Of a DNA stretch of 64,000 nucleotides, positions 44,486-53,261 are shown piece after piece. The DNA is from SIG672 sp045580325. GTDB lineage: Bacteria > Bacillota > Clostridia > Oscillospirales > CAG-272. The DNA lies in NCBI GenBank assembly GCA_045580325.1, contig JAZNNR010000007.1, forward strand, positions 1-64,000, written 5' to 3'. Both the position numbers and the translations under genes were made by a program. Every line of letters begins with the position of its first letter. Positions within the stretch are counted from its first letter, which is position 1. The notes below the pieces were generated by a model. That model saw only the letters and a program-made list of their open reading frames with translations, ran no database searches and was not told where the DNA came from.

Positions 44486-45151
44486 ATGAATTTTTTTAGA
44501 AAAAACAAAAAAATAATTATAATATCCGCTATTGTTGCCGCTCTACTTGTTTTGGCGGCAGTTGTCGGGATTTTGATAGGAAGATCGGGCGGGGAAAAGC
44601 CGAAAAGCACGCTTGAAAAAATAGCCGAAATAACCTCGGGCTTTGAAGCCGATCAGTATACGTGCAGCATAGAATATTCTCTCGGTGAAATCACGCTTAA
44701 CGGGGAGTACGTTCTTATGGTATTTGAGTCGGACGGTCAAAAGAGCGCGGCGCTTACGTATGAGTACGATAAGCTGAACGCAATCGGAGAGTCTGACGAT
44801 TTCATTTCGGAAATTTCGGGGCAGCTTTACGCAAGAGGCGAGGACGAGATCGGTCAGCTTAAGGATTCTGCAATCGTTTGGGAGAGCGGAGTTGTGCCGA
44901 GCGATATTTCGGTGCTTGAAATAAGCGAGGCTGTTTTTGGAAGCTTCAACACCAAAGAGGAAGACGGAAAGCTCTTTCTCGAGGGTACTCTGAAAAAAGA
45001 TGCTTTGGGCAAGGGAATAAGCGATGCAAAGCTCACCATTTCCTGCTATGAAAAAGATGCGAAGACCGTTTCTCTCACTCTTGAATATACCGATGAGTAT
45101 GGCGCAAGGGTGAGTGCGGAGTATATTTATTCACTTCTTATGGGAAAGTAA
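44486..45151 (+). CDS. Membrane-anchored hypothetical protein
   Basis: 221 residues, no family recognised. A basic N-terminus and one strong transmembrane span (about 9-32, KIIIISAIVAALLVLAAVVGILIG) are followed by an outer domain predicted as beta-strands (EYSLGEITLNGEYVLMVF, LEGTLKKDALGK, KTVSLTLEYTDEYGARVSAEYIYSLL). No Cys of a lipobox, so it is an N-anchored rather than a lipid-anchored protein. It starts 15 bases after the large transglutaminase with GGAGGTG, so the two are co-transcribed, and ends at the terminator 45162-45196. Function unknown. Confidence 0.8.
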   Translation: MNFFRKNKKIIIISAIVAALLVLAAVVGILIGRSGGEKPKSTLEKIAEITSGFEADQYTCSIEYSLGEITLNGEYVLMVFESDGQKSAALTYEYDKLNAIGESDDFISEISGQLYARGEDEIGQLKDSAIVWESGVVPSDISVLEISEAVFGSFNTKEEDGKLFLEGTLKKDALGKGISDAKLTISCYEKDAKTVSLTLEYTDEYGARVSAEYIYSLLMGK

Positions 45152-45161
45152 ACAATAACGT

Positions 45162-45196
45162 AAATGCCGCCGAGAGCGTTTTTCGGCGGCATTTTT
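45162..45196 (+). terminator. Rho-independent terminator
   Basis: AAATGCCGCCGA / TCGGCGGCATTT inverted repeat with a short loop and a five-T run, ten bases after the stop of the 221-residue gene. It closes the two-gene surface-protein unit. Confidence 0.92.
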
Positions 45197-45283
45197 CTGC
45201 CTTAAAGCGCCTGTGAATAAAAAAGTATAAAAAATATTTAAAAAATACATACAAAAAAGCTAATAATATTGGAAAATTTCTCT

Positions 45284-45311
45284 TTACAATCTTGAAAATT
45301 TGTGCTATACT
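45284..45311 (+). promoter_or_regulatory. Sigma-A-type promoter for the UDP-sugar pyrophosphorylase gene
   Basis: TTTACA (45284-45289), 16-base spacer, TATACT (45306-45311), about 50 bases before the ATG at 45362. Follows the terminator at 45162-45196, so this starts a new unit. Confidence 0.65.
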
Positions 45312-45361
45312 TTGATATGTAAAAGTATAAATTTCAACGGGCAGACCGGAGGTAAACTAAA

Positions 45362-46588
45362 ATGACATACAGCGAACTTTACAAACTTCTTGAAACACAC
45401 GGACAGACACACCTTCTTAAGTACTGGGATGAGCTTGGCGACGAGTCGAAGGCAAGCCTTGCAAAGCAGATCGAAAACATCGACTGGAAGCTTCTCGACA
45501 TTCTTGAGAACAGAAACGAAATTGAAAACCGCGGAGAGCTCGCTCCTCTCGGCGCACTTGAAATCGACGAGATCGAAGCACGCAGAGAAGAGTTCGAAAA
45601 GGTTGGTATCGAGGCTATAAAGGCGGGTAAGGTATGTGCCGTTCTTCTCGCAGGCGGACAGGGAACACGTCTTGGAAGCGACAAACCAAAGGGAATGTAT
45701 AATATCGGTATTACACGTCCTCTTTACATTTTTGAATGCCTCATTAACAATATGCTCGACGTTGTCAAGCAGGCAGGCGCTTGGATGCCCCTTTGCATTA
45801 TGACAAGCGAAAAGAATAACGACGATACAGTTAAGTTCTTCGAAGAGATGAACTATTTCGGATACAACAAGGATTACGTAAACTTCTTTGTTCAGGAAAT
45901 GGCTCCGTCTGTTGACTATAACGGCAAGATCTATATGGAGGGTAAGGACAGGATCTCCCTTTCTCCTAACGGAAATGGCGGCTGGTTCACATCTCTTGAA
46001 AAGGCAGGTCTTGTTGAAAAACTTGAAAAGCAGGGCGTTGAATGGCTGACAATTTTTGCAGTTGATAACGTTCTTCAGAGAATCAACTCTCCTGCATTTG
46101 TAGGTGCTACTATCGCTTCGGGACGTCAGAGCGGCGCAAAGGTCGTCCGTAAGGCTGAGCCTATGGAAAAGATCGGCGTTCTTTGCCTCGAGGATAACAA
46201 GCCCTCTATCGTTGAATACTACGAAATTACCGATGATATGATAAATCTCCGCGACGAGCGCGGCGAGCTTCTTTACAGCTTCGGCGTAATTCTTAACTAT
46301 ATGTTCAATATTGAGGTTCTCAAATCGAATATGCATAAGAGAATGCCTCTCCATATCGTTGAGAAGAAGATCCCCTACATTGACGAGAACGCACAGCTCG
46401 TAAAGCCCGAATCGCCTAACGGATATAAGTTCGAAACACTTATTCTTGATATGGTTCATATGGTTGATTCCTGCCTCTCCTTCGAGGTTGACAGAAAGAA
46501 GGAATTTGCTCCTATCAAGAACAAGGAAGGCGTAGACTCTGTCGAAAGCGCAAGAGAACTTCTCAGACTCAACGGAGTAGAGCTCTGA
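45362..46588 (+). CDS. UTP-glucose/UDP-N-acetylhexosamine-type uridylyltransferase (UDPGP family)
   Basis: 408-residue nucleotidyltransferase of the UDPGP/UAP1 family. The NTP-binding loop is LLAGGQGTRLGSDKPKG (about 96-111). Further family phrases are PLCIMTSEKNNDDTVKFFE, ISLSPNGNGGWFTSLEK and FAVDNVLQRINSPAF. It makes a UDP-sugar (UDP-glucose or UDP-GlcNAc) from UTP and a sugar-1-phosphate; the sequence alone does not decide which. It is the eukaryote-like type, distinct from bacterial GalU/GlmU. Codon use is strongly biased, as in highly expressed genes. GGAGG site. Confidence 0.88.
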   Translation: MTYSELYKLLETHGQTHLLKYWDELGDESKASLAKQIENIDWKLLDILENRNEIENRGELAPLGALEIDEIEARREEFEKVGIEAIKAGKVCAVLLAGGQGTRLGSDKPKGMYNIGITRPLYIFECLINNMLDVVKQAGAWMPLCIMTSEKNNDDTVKFFEEMNYFGYNKDYVNFFVQEMAPSVDYNGKIYMEGKDRISLSPNGNGGWFTSLEKAGLVEKLEKQGVEWLTIFAVDNVLQRINSPAFVGATIASGRQSGAKVVRKAEPMEKIGVLCLEDNKPSIVEYYEITDDMINLRDERGELLYSFGVILNYMFNIEVLKSNMHKRMPLHIVEKKIPYIDENAQLVKPESPNGYKFETLILDMVHMVDSCLSFEVDRKKEFAPIKNKEGVDSVESARELLRLNGVEL

Positions 46589-46704
46589 TAATCAGCTGTC
46601 AATAATCATCTTGTCGGGCATTTCTCCATTACGGCGGAATGTCCGGCAAAACTAAAATAGGATATAAACAGATTTAGCAAAATTTCGCAGGAGGTGGTCA
46701 TAAA

Positions 46705-47388
46705 ATGGCAGAAACCATTTATACGATACCGATAAATGAAGAATTTGAAAAGAGAATGGAGAGCGAGGATACCTGCTGTCCGCTCTGTAATCTTTATAAA
46801 AAGCTTGAAAGCGACGAGCTATCTCTTATACTCGGTGCTTCGATGATGGAGCCTGATGTGAGAATTAAGACCAACCGTCTCGGGTTTTGCCATACGCATT
46901 TTGATAAAATGCTCACAAACGGCAAGCGGCTCCCGCTCGCACTTATGCTTGAAAGCCATCTTAGCGAGCTGCGCGAGGATATAGCAGGCAAGCGCGCGAC
47001 ACCCGAAAAGGCGCTGGCGCGTATAAACTCGCTCGGCGACACCTGCTACGTTTGCGAAAGGGTTGGCGGAAATTTCACAAGACTCGTTTCGAACGTGGTC
47101 TATATGTGGGAAACCGACCTTGCCTTCAGAGAAAAATTTCAGGCACAAAAATATTTCTGCCTTAATCACTATGCAGATATGCTTGCCTGCGGAAAAAAGG
47201 AAATGGTAAAAAGGACCTTTAAGGAATTTGCCGAGTCGGTCGGTAGTATAGTAAACGGTACTCTCGAGGAGCTTTGCTCGGACGTGAGCTGGTTTTGCAA
47301 AAAGTACGATTACCGCTATGAAAACGAGCCTTGGGGCAACGCAAAGGACTCACCCGAGCGTTCAATAAAATTCCTTAGCGGAGATTAA
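46705..47388 (+). CDS. DUF6062 family Cys-rich protein
   Basis: 227 residues, unknown function. It holds two copies of a CxxC...CxxH module: C25-C28 with C62-H65 (CPLC, FCHTH), then C114-C117 with C152-H155 (CYVC, FCLNH). Spacing is 37-38 residues in both, so an internal duplication forming two metal (probably zinc) or redox sites is likely. No signal peptide or membrane span. AGGAGG site. It lies ahead of an HTH-cupin regulator with a 54-base gap. DUF6062 is my best recollection of the family. Confidence 0.75.
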   Translation: MAETIYTIPINEEFEKRMESEDTCCPLCNLYKKLESDELSLILGASMMEPDVRIKTNRLGFCHTHFDKMLTNGKRLPLALMLESHLSELREDIAGKRATPEKALARINSLGDTCYVCERVGGNFTRLVSNVVYMWETDLAFREKFQAQKYFCLNHYADMLACGKKEMVKRTFKEFAESVGSIVNGTLEELCSDVSWFCKKYDYRYENEPWGNAKDSPERSIKFLSGD

Positions 47389-47442
47389 ACGGTGAAAACC
47401 GTACAGCCGACAAAATAAAACAGAAAGGACGGCCATATTACT

Positions 47443-47994
47443 ATGACTGAACAAATCAAAGAAATCGGTCTTCGACTTGCGACACTTCGCGACGTTTGCG
47501 ATATGACGCCTGCCACAATGGCAGAGCGGCTCGGAGTTCCGGTTGAAAGGTATATTGCATATGAGAATGGAGAGCTTGATTTTTCATTCAGCTTTTTGTA
47601 TAACTGCGCCGAGATACTCGGAGTAGATATACTCGACCTTATGAGCGGCGAATCGCCTAAGCTTTCGGTATGCTCTATGGTCAAAAAAGGACAGGGCTTT
47701 GCAGTTACGAGAAATAAAGCGTACGACTATAAGCACCTCGCCTTTACATTCAGAAATAAAAAAGCAGAACCTTTTCTCGTAACAGTAGAACCCAGAGATG
47801 AGCTTCCTGCACTCAATGCACACGAGGGACAGGAATTCAATTATATCATCGAGGGAAGAATGCTCTTTAAAATAGGCGACATAACCTACGAGCTTGAAGA
47901 AGGCGACAGCGTTTACTTCGATTCGGGAGTGCCTCACGCAGAGAAAGCTCTCGACGGAAAAAGCGCGCGTTTTCTCGCGATAGTTATGAAATAA
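47443..47994 (+). CDS. XRE family transcriptional regulator with cupin sensor domain
   Basis: 183 residues. The N-terminal HTH (about 8-65) reads LRLATLRDVCDMTPATMAER, LGVPVERYIAYENGELDFSF. The C-terminal cupin (about 110-180) shows HEGQEFNYIIEGRMLFKIGD and EEGDSVYFDSGVPHAEKAL. The type senses a small ligand and controls the adjacent gene. It is followed after 40 bases by an acyl-CoA synthetase, a pairing common in gut Clostridia, so that gene is the likely target. AGAAAGGA site. Confidence 0.9.
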   Translation: MTEQIKEIGLRLATLRDVCDMTPATMAERLGVPVERYIAYENGELDFSFSFLYNCAEILGVDILDLMSGESPKLSVCSMVKKGQGFAVTRNKAYDYKHLAFTFRNKKAEPFLVTVEPRDELPALNAHEGQEFNYIIEGRMLFKIGDITYELEEGDSVYFDSGVPHAEKALDGKSARFLAIVMK

Positions 47995-48034
47995 GGTCCT
48001 AAACACGCACATATTTGAAAGGATCTAAACTAAA

Positions 48035-49744
48035 ATGCCAATATACGAAAGATTTATAGGAAAACACAGGGACGATTATAAAACCTTTGAGGAGCTTCGC
48101 TCTTCGATAAAATTTATATATAACGACGACTTCAACTTTGCGTACGACGTTATCGATGTTCTCGCAAAGGAGCAGCCTGATAAGACTGCGCTTGTCTGGC
48201 TCGGAAACGACGGAACAGAAAAGGTATTTACCTTTGCTGATATTTCAAGGGAGTCTGACAGGGCAGCAAAATATTTCACCTCACTCGGAATCAAAAAGGG
48301 GGATAGCGTGCTTCTCGTTCTTCGCCGCCACTATCTCTTTTGGTTCTGCATACTCGGTCTGCATAAGATAGGCGCGATAACCGTTCAGGCGACCGATATG
48401 CTTATGGCAAAGGACTATATCTACCGCTGCAATAAAGCGGAGATAAAAGCGGCTGTTATTACAGATCACGGCGACTGCACGAAGTATTACGATGAGGGCG
48501 CAGATCAGTGCACAACAGTACAGCATAAGCTCGTTATCGGTCATAAGGACGCGGGCGAGGGCTGGATAGACTTCGAAAAAGAGTTTGAAGCTACAGACCC
48601 GACAGGCTGGACACGCCCCACGGGAGAGAACGCTATAAAAGCGACGGATATTATGCTTTACTCCTTCTCGTCGGGAACAACGAGCTATCCCAAAATGGTA
48701 GCGCACGATTTCAGATACCCGCTCGGACATATTATGACAGGCGTTTTCTGGCACAGAGTTGTGGACGGCGGACTTCATTTCACCGTTTCGGACACAGGCT
48801 GGCTCAAATCGCTTTGGGGTAAGATGTACGGACAGTGGTTCGGCGAAAGCGCGATAATGGTATATGATTTTGATAAATTCGACGGAGCAAATATTCTGTC
48901 GGTTATCGAAAAATATAAGGTTACCACCTTCTGCGTGCCTCCGACAATGTATAGATTCATTCTTCAGAACGACGTTAAGAAATACGACCTTTCCTCGATA
49001 GTACACTGCTGTACGGCAGGCGAAGCGCTTAATCCCGAAATATATAACACGTGGAAGGAGCAGACCGGACTCGACATATACGAGGGCTTCGGTCAGACCG
49101 AAACTACGGTAGCGATAGGCACGTTCTATCCCTATATGAAGCCAAGACTCGGCGCTATCGGTAAATCCTCTCCTCATATAGACGTTCATATTATCGACCT
49201 TGACGGCGAGGACTGTCCTGTCGGTCAGGTCGGAGAGATATGTATAAAGACAGAGTATGAAACACGCCCTGTCGGTGTCTGCCATAGCTATAACAGAAGC
49301 GAGGAAGATACGAAATCGGTTTATTACGGCGGATTTTTCCACACGGGAGATACCGCTTATAAGGACGAGTCGGGATATATCCACTATGTCGGAAGAAATG
49401 ACGATATTATCAAATCCTCGGGGTACAGAATCGGTCCGTTTGAAATTGAAAGCGTACTTATCGAGCACCCTGCTGTGCTTGAGGTCGCTGTAACCGGCGT
49501 TCCCGACCCTGTAAGAGGATTTAACGTAAAGGCTACTATCGTTCTTCAGAAGGGCTACGAGGGCTCGCCCGAGCTTGTACGCGAGCTTCAGAACTACGTT
49601 AAGAAGAACACGGCTCCGTATAAGTATCCGAGAGTCGTTGAGTTTGTCGAATCTCTGCCCAAAACAACAAGCGGAAAGGTCCGCCGTGCCGAGATCAGAC
49701 AGAGAGATATGGGAAAGTATCTCAAAGAACAGCAGAACGGATAA
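48035..49744 (+). CDS. AMP-binding acyl-CoA synthetase (acetyl/medium-chain type)
   Basis: 569-residue adenylate-forming ligase activating a carboxylic acid to its CoA thioester. Motif A is YSFSSGTTSYPKMV (about 209-222), the adenine motif EGFGQTETT, then FHTGDTAYKDESGYIHYVGRNDDIIKSSGYRIGP, and the C-terminal catalytic Lys548 in TTSGKVRR. The overall form is close to medium-chain or acetyl-CoA synthetases; the acid is not decided. Start after GAAAGGA. Directly follows an HTH-cupin gene that probably regulates it. Confidence 0.9.
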   Translation: MPIYERFIGKHRDDYKTFEELRSSIKFIYNDDFNFAYDVIDVLAKEQPDKTALVWLGNDGTEKVFTFADISRESDRAAKYFTSLGIKKGDSVLLVLRRHYLFWFCILGLHKIGAITVQATDMLMAKDYIYRCNKAEIKAAVITDHGDCTKYYDEGADQCTTVQHKLVIGHKDAGEGWIDFEKEFEATDPTGWTRPTGENAIKATDIMLYSFSSGTTSYPKMVAHDFRYPLGHIMTGVFWHRVVDGGLHFTVSDTGWLKSLWGKMYGQWFGESAIMVYDFDKFDGANILSVIEKYKVTTFCVPPTMYRFILQNDVKKYDLSSIVHCCTAGEALNPEIYNTWKEQTGLDIYEGFGQTETTVAIGTFYPYMKPRLGAIGKSSPHIDVHIIDLDGEDCPVGQVGEICIKTEYETRPVGVCHSYNRSEEDTKSVYYGGFFHTGDTAYKDESGYIHYVGRNDDIIKSSGYRIGPFEIESVLIEHPAVLEVAVTGVPDPVRGFNVKATIVLQKGYEGSPELVRELQNYVKKNTAPYKYPRVVEFVESLPKTTSGKVRRAEIRQRDMGKYLKEQQNG

Positions 49745-49824
49745 GCTTTGCATAGCTGTGAAAAATAAAAGCTACTTAACTTCGCGAAGTTGTACGAAGT
49801 TGTATAGAAGGAGGGTATAAGAAT

Positions 49825-50709
49825 ATGCTTATTTCGACACAGACACTCACTCTTACGTCGGTGTTTGGTCCTAAAGAAACACTCAGGATCATTAAAGATG
49901 CAGGATTCGACTGCGCTGATTTCAGTTTCTTTGACAGCGTAGATCCCGTAAGACTCGGAGATAACGCTACTGAGTTTGCAAAAGACTTAAGAGCATATGC
50001 AGATTCCATAGGAATGACCTATAATCAAGCTCACGCACCCTTCGTTTTTTCTTACGAGAAGAGTGTAAACTATAAGACGGAGATAGTTCCGATAATTATA
50101 AAAACCATTGAGATTTGCGAGATCCTCGGCGTCGATACTCTTATAGTTCATCCTCTCCACTTCGTTCCGTATAAGGACAACAAGGAAAAGCTCCACGATA
50201 TCAATATGGAGTTTTATAATATTCTTCGTCCGTACGCGGAAAAAGCGGGGGTCAGAATATGCCTTGAAAATATGTTCCAGTGCTATCCGAAAACAAGCAA
50301 GATCATTCCCTCGGTATGCTGCTTTGATGGCGGATTTACAGAATATTTTGACGAGCTTGACAGCGGTGTTTTCACCTGCTGTCTTGACATAGGACACTGC
50401 GGTCTTGTCGGAACAGAGCCGCAGGAAGCGATAAGAATACTTGGACACGACCGTCTTGGCGCGCTCCACGTACACGATAACGATTTCGTTTCGGATCAAC
50501 ACATCGCTATCGGAATGGGTAAGATAGATTGGGACGCAGTGGCGAAGGCTCTCGCAGATATCGATTATAAGGGTGTATTTACTCTCGAATCTGACAATGC
50601 TTTTTTGGGAATACAGAAGGAATTTATGCCCGAAATGGCAAAATATATGTATAGAACGGCAAAGCAGGTCGTAGATAAGATCGAGGAATATAAAAAATCT
50701 GCAAAGTGA
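49825..50709 (+). CDS. Sugar phosphate isomerase/epimerase (AP endonuclease 2-like TIM barrel)
   Basis: 294-residue barrel of the xylose isomerase-like family. Metal-site phrases appear in order: IVHPLHFVPY, ICLENMFQCYPK, CCLDIGHCGLVG, LHVHDNDF and the final FTLESDNAFLG. Glu and His residues in these match the divalent-metal set. Substrate unknown; relatives act on inositol derivatives and keto-sugars. AGGAGGG site. It stands between the acyl-CoA synthetase and mltG with an inverted repeat (TTGCCTTAC / GTAAGGCAA, 50714-50749) behind it that lacks a T run. Confidence 0.85.
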   Translation: MLISTQTLTLTSVFGPKETLRIIKDAGFDCADFSFFDSVDPVRLGDNATEFAKDLRAYADSIGMTYNQAHAPFVFSYEKSVNYKTEIVPIIIKTIEICEILGVDTLIVHPLHFVPYKDNKEKLHDINMEFYNILRPYAEKAGVRICLENMFQCYPKTSKIIPSVCCFDGGFTEYFDELDSGVFTCCLDIGHCGLVGTEPQEAIRILGHDRLGALHVHDNDFVSDQHIAIGMGKIDWDAVAKALADIDYKGVFTLESDNAFLGIQKEFMPEMAKYMYRTAKQVVDKIEEYKKSAK

Positions 50710-50792
50710 TCACTTGCCTTACCTGCACAGTATAAAATCAGTAAGGCAACATAGAATATTTCCGGGAGTAGATCCCGAAAGGATAGAAAGTT

Positions 50793-52148
50793 ATGTCGAA
50801 AAATGATATGATGAACAAAAAAGAAAAAAACACTCTCAAGGACGACGTGCTTGAAAAGCTTTCTTTCGGTACGGACGGGACTTCTGCGCCATCCGGGGAC
50901 GGACACGACATCTCGCTCGGCTTTGACACATCTGATGATAAGAGGCCCTCTGAAAAGGACGGCGATAAAGCGCGCGTAAAAGAGGTCGTAAAGAAAAAAG
51001 TACGCTATGACAGAGGCTCTGGCGTAAGAAGCCTTTTGTTTACACTCGGCTATCTTGTTATCGTACTTGTTCTTGCGGTAGTTCTTGCGCATTATGTGAT
51101 CACACGCGCCAACGATGCTTTTGCTTTTGTCAAGGAAGACATAACGGTAGAGGTTACGGTAGAAGATACAAATATGTCGCTTGATGAGCTTGCAGATCTG
51201 CTTCACGAAAAGGGCGCGATAAGCTACCCGGGCTTCTTTAAGCTTTACGTCAAGCTGAAAAATGACGGGAAGTTCACTCTTAAAGCGGGAACGCATACCT
51301 TCTCCTCAAACAGTAACTATGATGTAATACTTTCAAACTTAAACCCCGTTCCGCCGAGAAAGACGGTTACGGTAACTATTCCCGAAGGATTTACCACAGA
51401 CGATGTGATCGACCTGTTTCTGTCCAAGGGCATAGGAACAAGGGAAGGCTTTGTCGATGCGATACAAAACGCAGAGCTGAATTATTGGTTCTTAAAGCCG
51501 CTTGACGAGACCTTGGCTCTTGATGAAGAAATGCGTAAGGAAAGATTTTACCGTCTTGACGGTTATCTTTACCCCGATACCTACTATTTCTACACCACAA
51601 GCAGCGAGGTTTCGGTACTGAAAAAGATACTCAATAACTTCGGTAAAAAATTCAACGAGGCATATGCGGATAGGTGTGCTGAGCTTGGCATTACGATCGA
51701 TGAGGCTATAATACTTGCATCTATAATTCAAAGCGAAGCTAAGTACGCGGCAGACTACGAATTTGTTTCGGCTGTTTTGCATAACAGAATGAAAAACAGT
51801 AGCTTTGTGCGCTTTGACTGCGACGCAACTCTTCAGTATTATTTCAGACACGTAGAGGGAGCAAGACATCCCGAGCTCACAGCCGAAGATCTGCTTGTTG
51901 ACTCGCCCTATAATACTCGTAAGGGAAATCATTTCTTTACGCCCGGCGCGATATGCAATCCTTCGCTGACCGCTATAAAGGCAGCCCTTTATCCGAGCGA
52001 TCGTAATTTCTGTTATTTCATTTCAAAGTCTAACGGATACAACGTATATTCGAGCACCTATGCACAGCATCAGAAATATGTTGCTATGACTCCCGAGCAG
52101 CTTTTGAAGGTTGATCAGGGACTCTACGGCGGCGACAACGAAGGCTGA
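50793..52148 (+). CDS. mltG: Endolytic transglycosylase MltG
   Basis: 451-residue YceG-like enzyme that cuts nascent peptidoglycan strands. A long charged cytoplasmic lead (1-78) and one span (about 80-101) precede the outer domain: LysM-like segment (about 110-170), then the catalytic domain with Glu315 in ASIIQSEAKYA and the signature DSPYNTRKGNHFFTPGAICNPS. The extended N-terminus is common in Firmicutes. GAAAGGA site; ends at the terminator 52170-52215. Confidence 0.95.
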   Translation: MSKNDMMNKKEKNTLKDDVLEKLSFGTDGTSAPSGDGHDISLGFDTSDDKRPSEKDGDKARVKEVVKKKVRYDRGSGVRSLLFTLGYLVIVLVLAVVLAHYVITRANDAFAFVKEDITVEVTVEDTNMSLDELADLLHEKGAISYPGFFKLYVKLKNDGKFTLKAGTHTFSSNSNYDVILSNLNPVPPRKTVTVTIPEGFTTDDVIDLFLSKGIGTREGFVDAIQNAELNYWFLKPLDETLALDEEMRKERFYRLDGYLYPDTYYFYTTSSEVSVLKKILNNFGKKFNEAYADRCAELGITIDEAIILASIIQSEAKYAADYEFVSAVLHNRMKNSSFVRFDCDATLQYYFRHVEGARHPELTAEDLLVDSPYNTRKGNHFFTPGAICNPSLTAIKAALYPSDRNFCYFISKSNGYNVYSSTYAQHQKYVAMTPEQLLKVDQGLYGGDNEG

Positions 52149-52169
52149 TAAATTAAATAAAAAATAAAT

Positions 52170-52215
52170 AATACCGTTACTTACCGATAGAAGATCGTGA
52201 GGAACGGTATTTTTT
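52170..52215 (+). terminator. Rho-independent terminator after mltG
   Basis: AATACCGTT (52170-52178) pairs with AACGGTATT (52203-52211), with further partial pairing inside, followed by a T run. It lies 22 bases past the mltG stop. Confidence 0.8.
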
Positions 52216-52383
52216 ATTAAAATAAACAAAGAAGCGCAAAAATTGTAATATTTTGTAGAAAATAAAATCAAAATTCTCTCTGCTTGCTATTGTAATTTTT
52301 AATATAATATGGTAATATTATTATGTATACCTATATAATAATATAACTGTGAAAAAATGGCGGTAAAAGGAGAAATCAGACAG

Positions 52384-53217
52384 ATGAGCATTTGGGAAGC
52401 GATTTTTTACGGTATAATACAAGGACTTACCGAATTTTTGCCCGTATCAAGCTCGGGGCATCTTGCGATGCTTCAGAACATACTTGGGTTTGGGCAGGAA
52501 ATGGACGCGGTAGCCTTTAACGTTCTGCTTCATCTCGGAACGCTGATTGCAGTATTTGCCGTTTACTATAAAGACATTTTCGGACTTGTAAAAGCATTTT
52601 TCTCGCTTTGCGGAAAGCTTTTCCGTAGGAATTTTAAGATGAGCCAGTACGCTTTGCATGAAAAGCTCGTTGTTTACATAATAATCGGCACTATCCCACT
52701 TATTCCGATGATTTTAATAGAAGATTATCTTGATATGGTGTCAGGATATCTCGTTATAATCGGCGCGCTTCTTATATTCAACGGACTTGTGCTTATGATT
52801 TCAGATAAGCTTTCAAGAGGAAATAAGACGCTTGACGAAATGAAGCCGAAAAACGCGATCCTTATAGGTCTTTGCCAAGCGGTAGCACTGCTCCCGGGAA
52901 TATCCCGCTCGGGCTCGACCATAACGGGCGGACTCCTTAACGGACTTGAGCGTCCCGACGCGGTAAGATTTTCATTTCTTCTTTCGATTCCCGCGATCCT
53001 CGGCGCATCGGTTTTGAAGCTCCCCGAGTTCTTTGCGGAAATTCCCGACTCAAAGACCCTTGCAGTCTATATGGTCGGCGCGGCGGTGTCGGCTGTGGTT
53101 GGAATTTGTGCAATAAAGCTCCTTAGCTATATATCAAAAAAATCTAATTTCAGAATATTCTCATATTACTGCTTCGCGGCAGGACTTTTCGCTGTTGCGA
53201 GGAGTATTTTTGCTTAA
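52384..53217 (+). CDS. uppP: Undecaprenyl-diphosphatase UppP
   Basis: 277-residue polytopic enzyme (BacA family) recycling undecaprenyl diphosphate for cell-wall synthesis; loss or gain affects bacitracin sensitivity. Active-site motifs are QGLTEFLPVSSSGHL (about 13-27) and LLPGISRSGSTI near residue 175. About seven hydrophobic spans. The frame is open from 52357 but the ATG at 52384 follows AAAAGGAG and begins at the family start SIWEAIFYG. The 165-base region upstream is AT-rich, with a possible but poor promoter (TTGTAA-17-TAATAT, about 52291-52319). Confidence 0.95.
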   Translation: MSIWEAIFYGIIQGLTEFLPVSSSGHLAMLQNILGFGQEMDAVAFNVLLHLGTLIAVFAVYYKDIFGLVKAFFSLCGKLFRRNFKMSQYALHEKLVVYIIIGTIPLIPMILIEDYLDMVSGYLVIIGALLIFNGLVLMISDKLSRGNKTLDEMKPKNAILIGLCQAVALLPGISRSGSTITGGLLNGLERPDAVRFSFLLSIPAILGASVLKLPEFFAEIPDSKTLAVYMVGAAVSAVVGICAIKLLSYISKKSNFRIFSYYCFAAGLFAVARSIFA

Positions 53218-53261
53218 AATATTCTGATTTCAAGAACAAAAAAGAAAGGAAGATATATGAT

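Noticed and set aside
46625..46660. Terminator after the UDP-sugar pyrophosphorylase gene
   Set aside because: GTCGGGCATT and AATGTCCGGC can pair with wobbles, but there is no T run on either strand; left unassigned.
48281..49753. 490-residue open frame antisense to the acyl-CoA synthetase
   Set aside because: Opposite a gene with intact catalytic motifs; no start signals and no recognisable domain.
50714..50749. Terminator or riboswitch before mltG
   Set aside because: TTGCCTTAC / GTAAGGCAA pair around an 18-base loop, but no T run follows and no conserved aptamer is seen.
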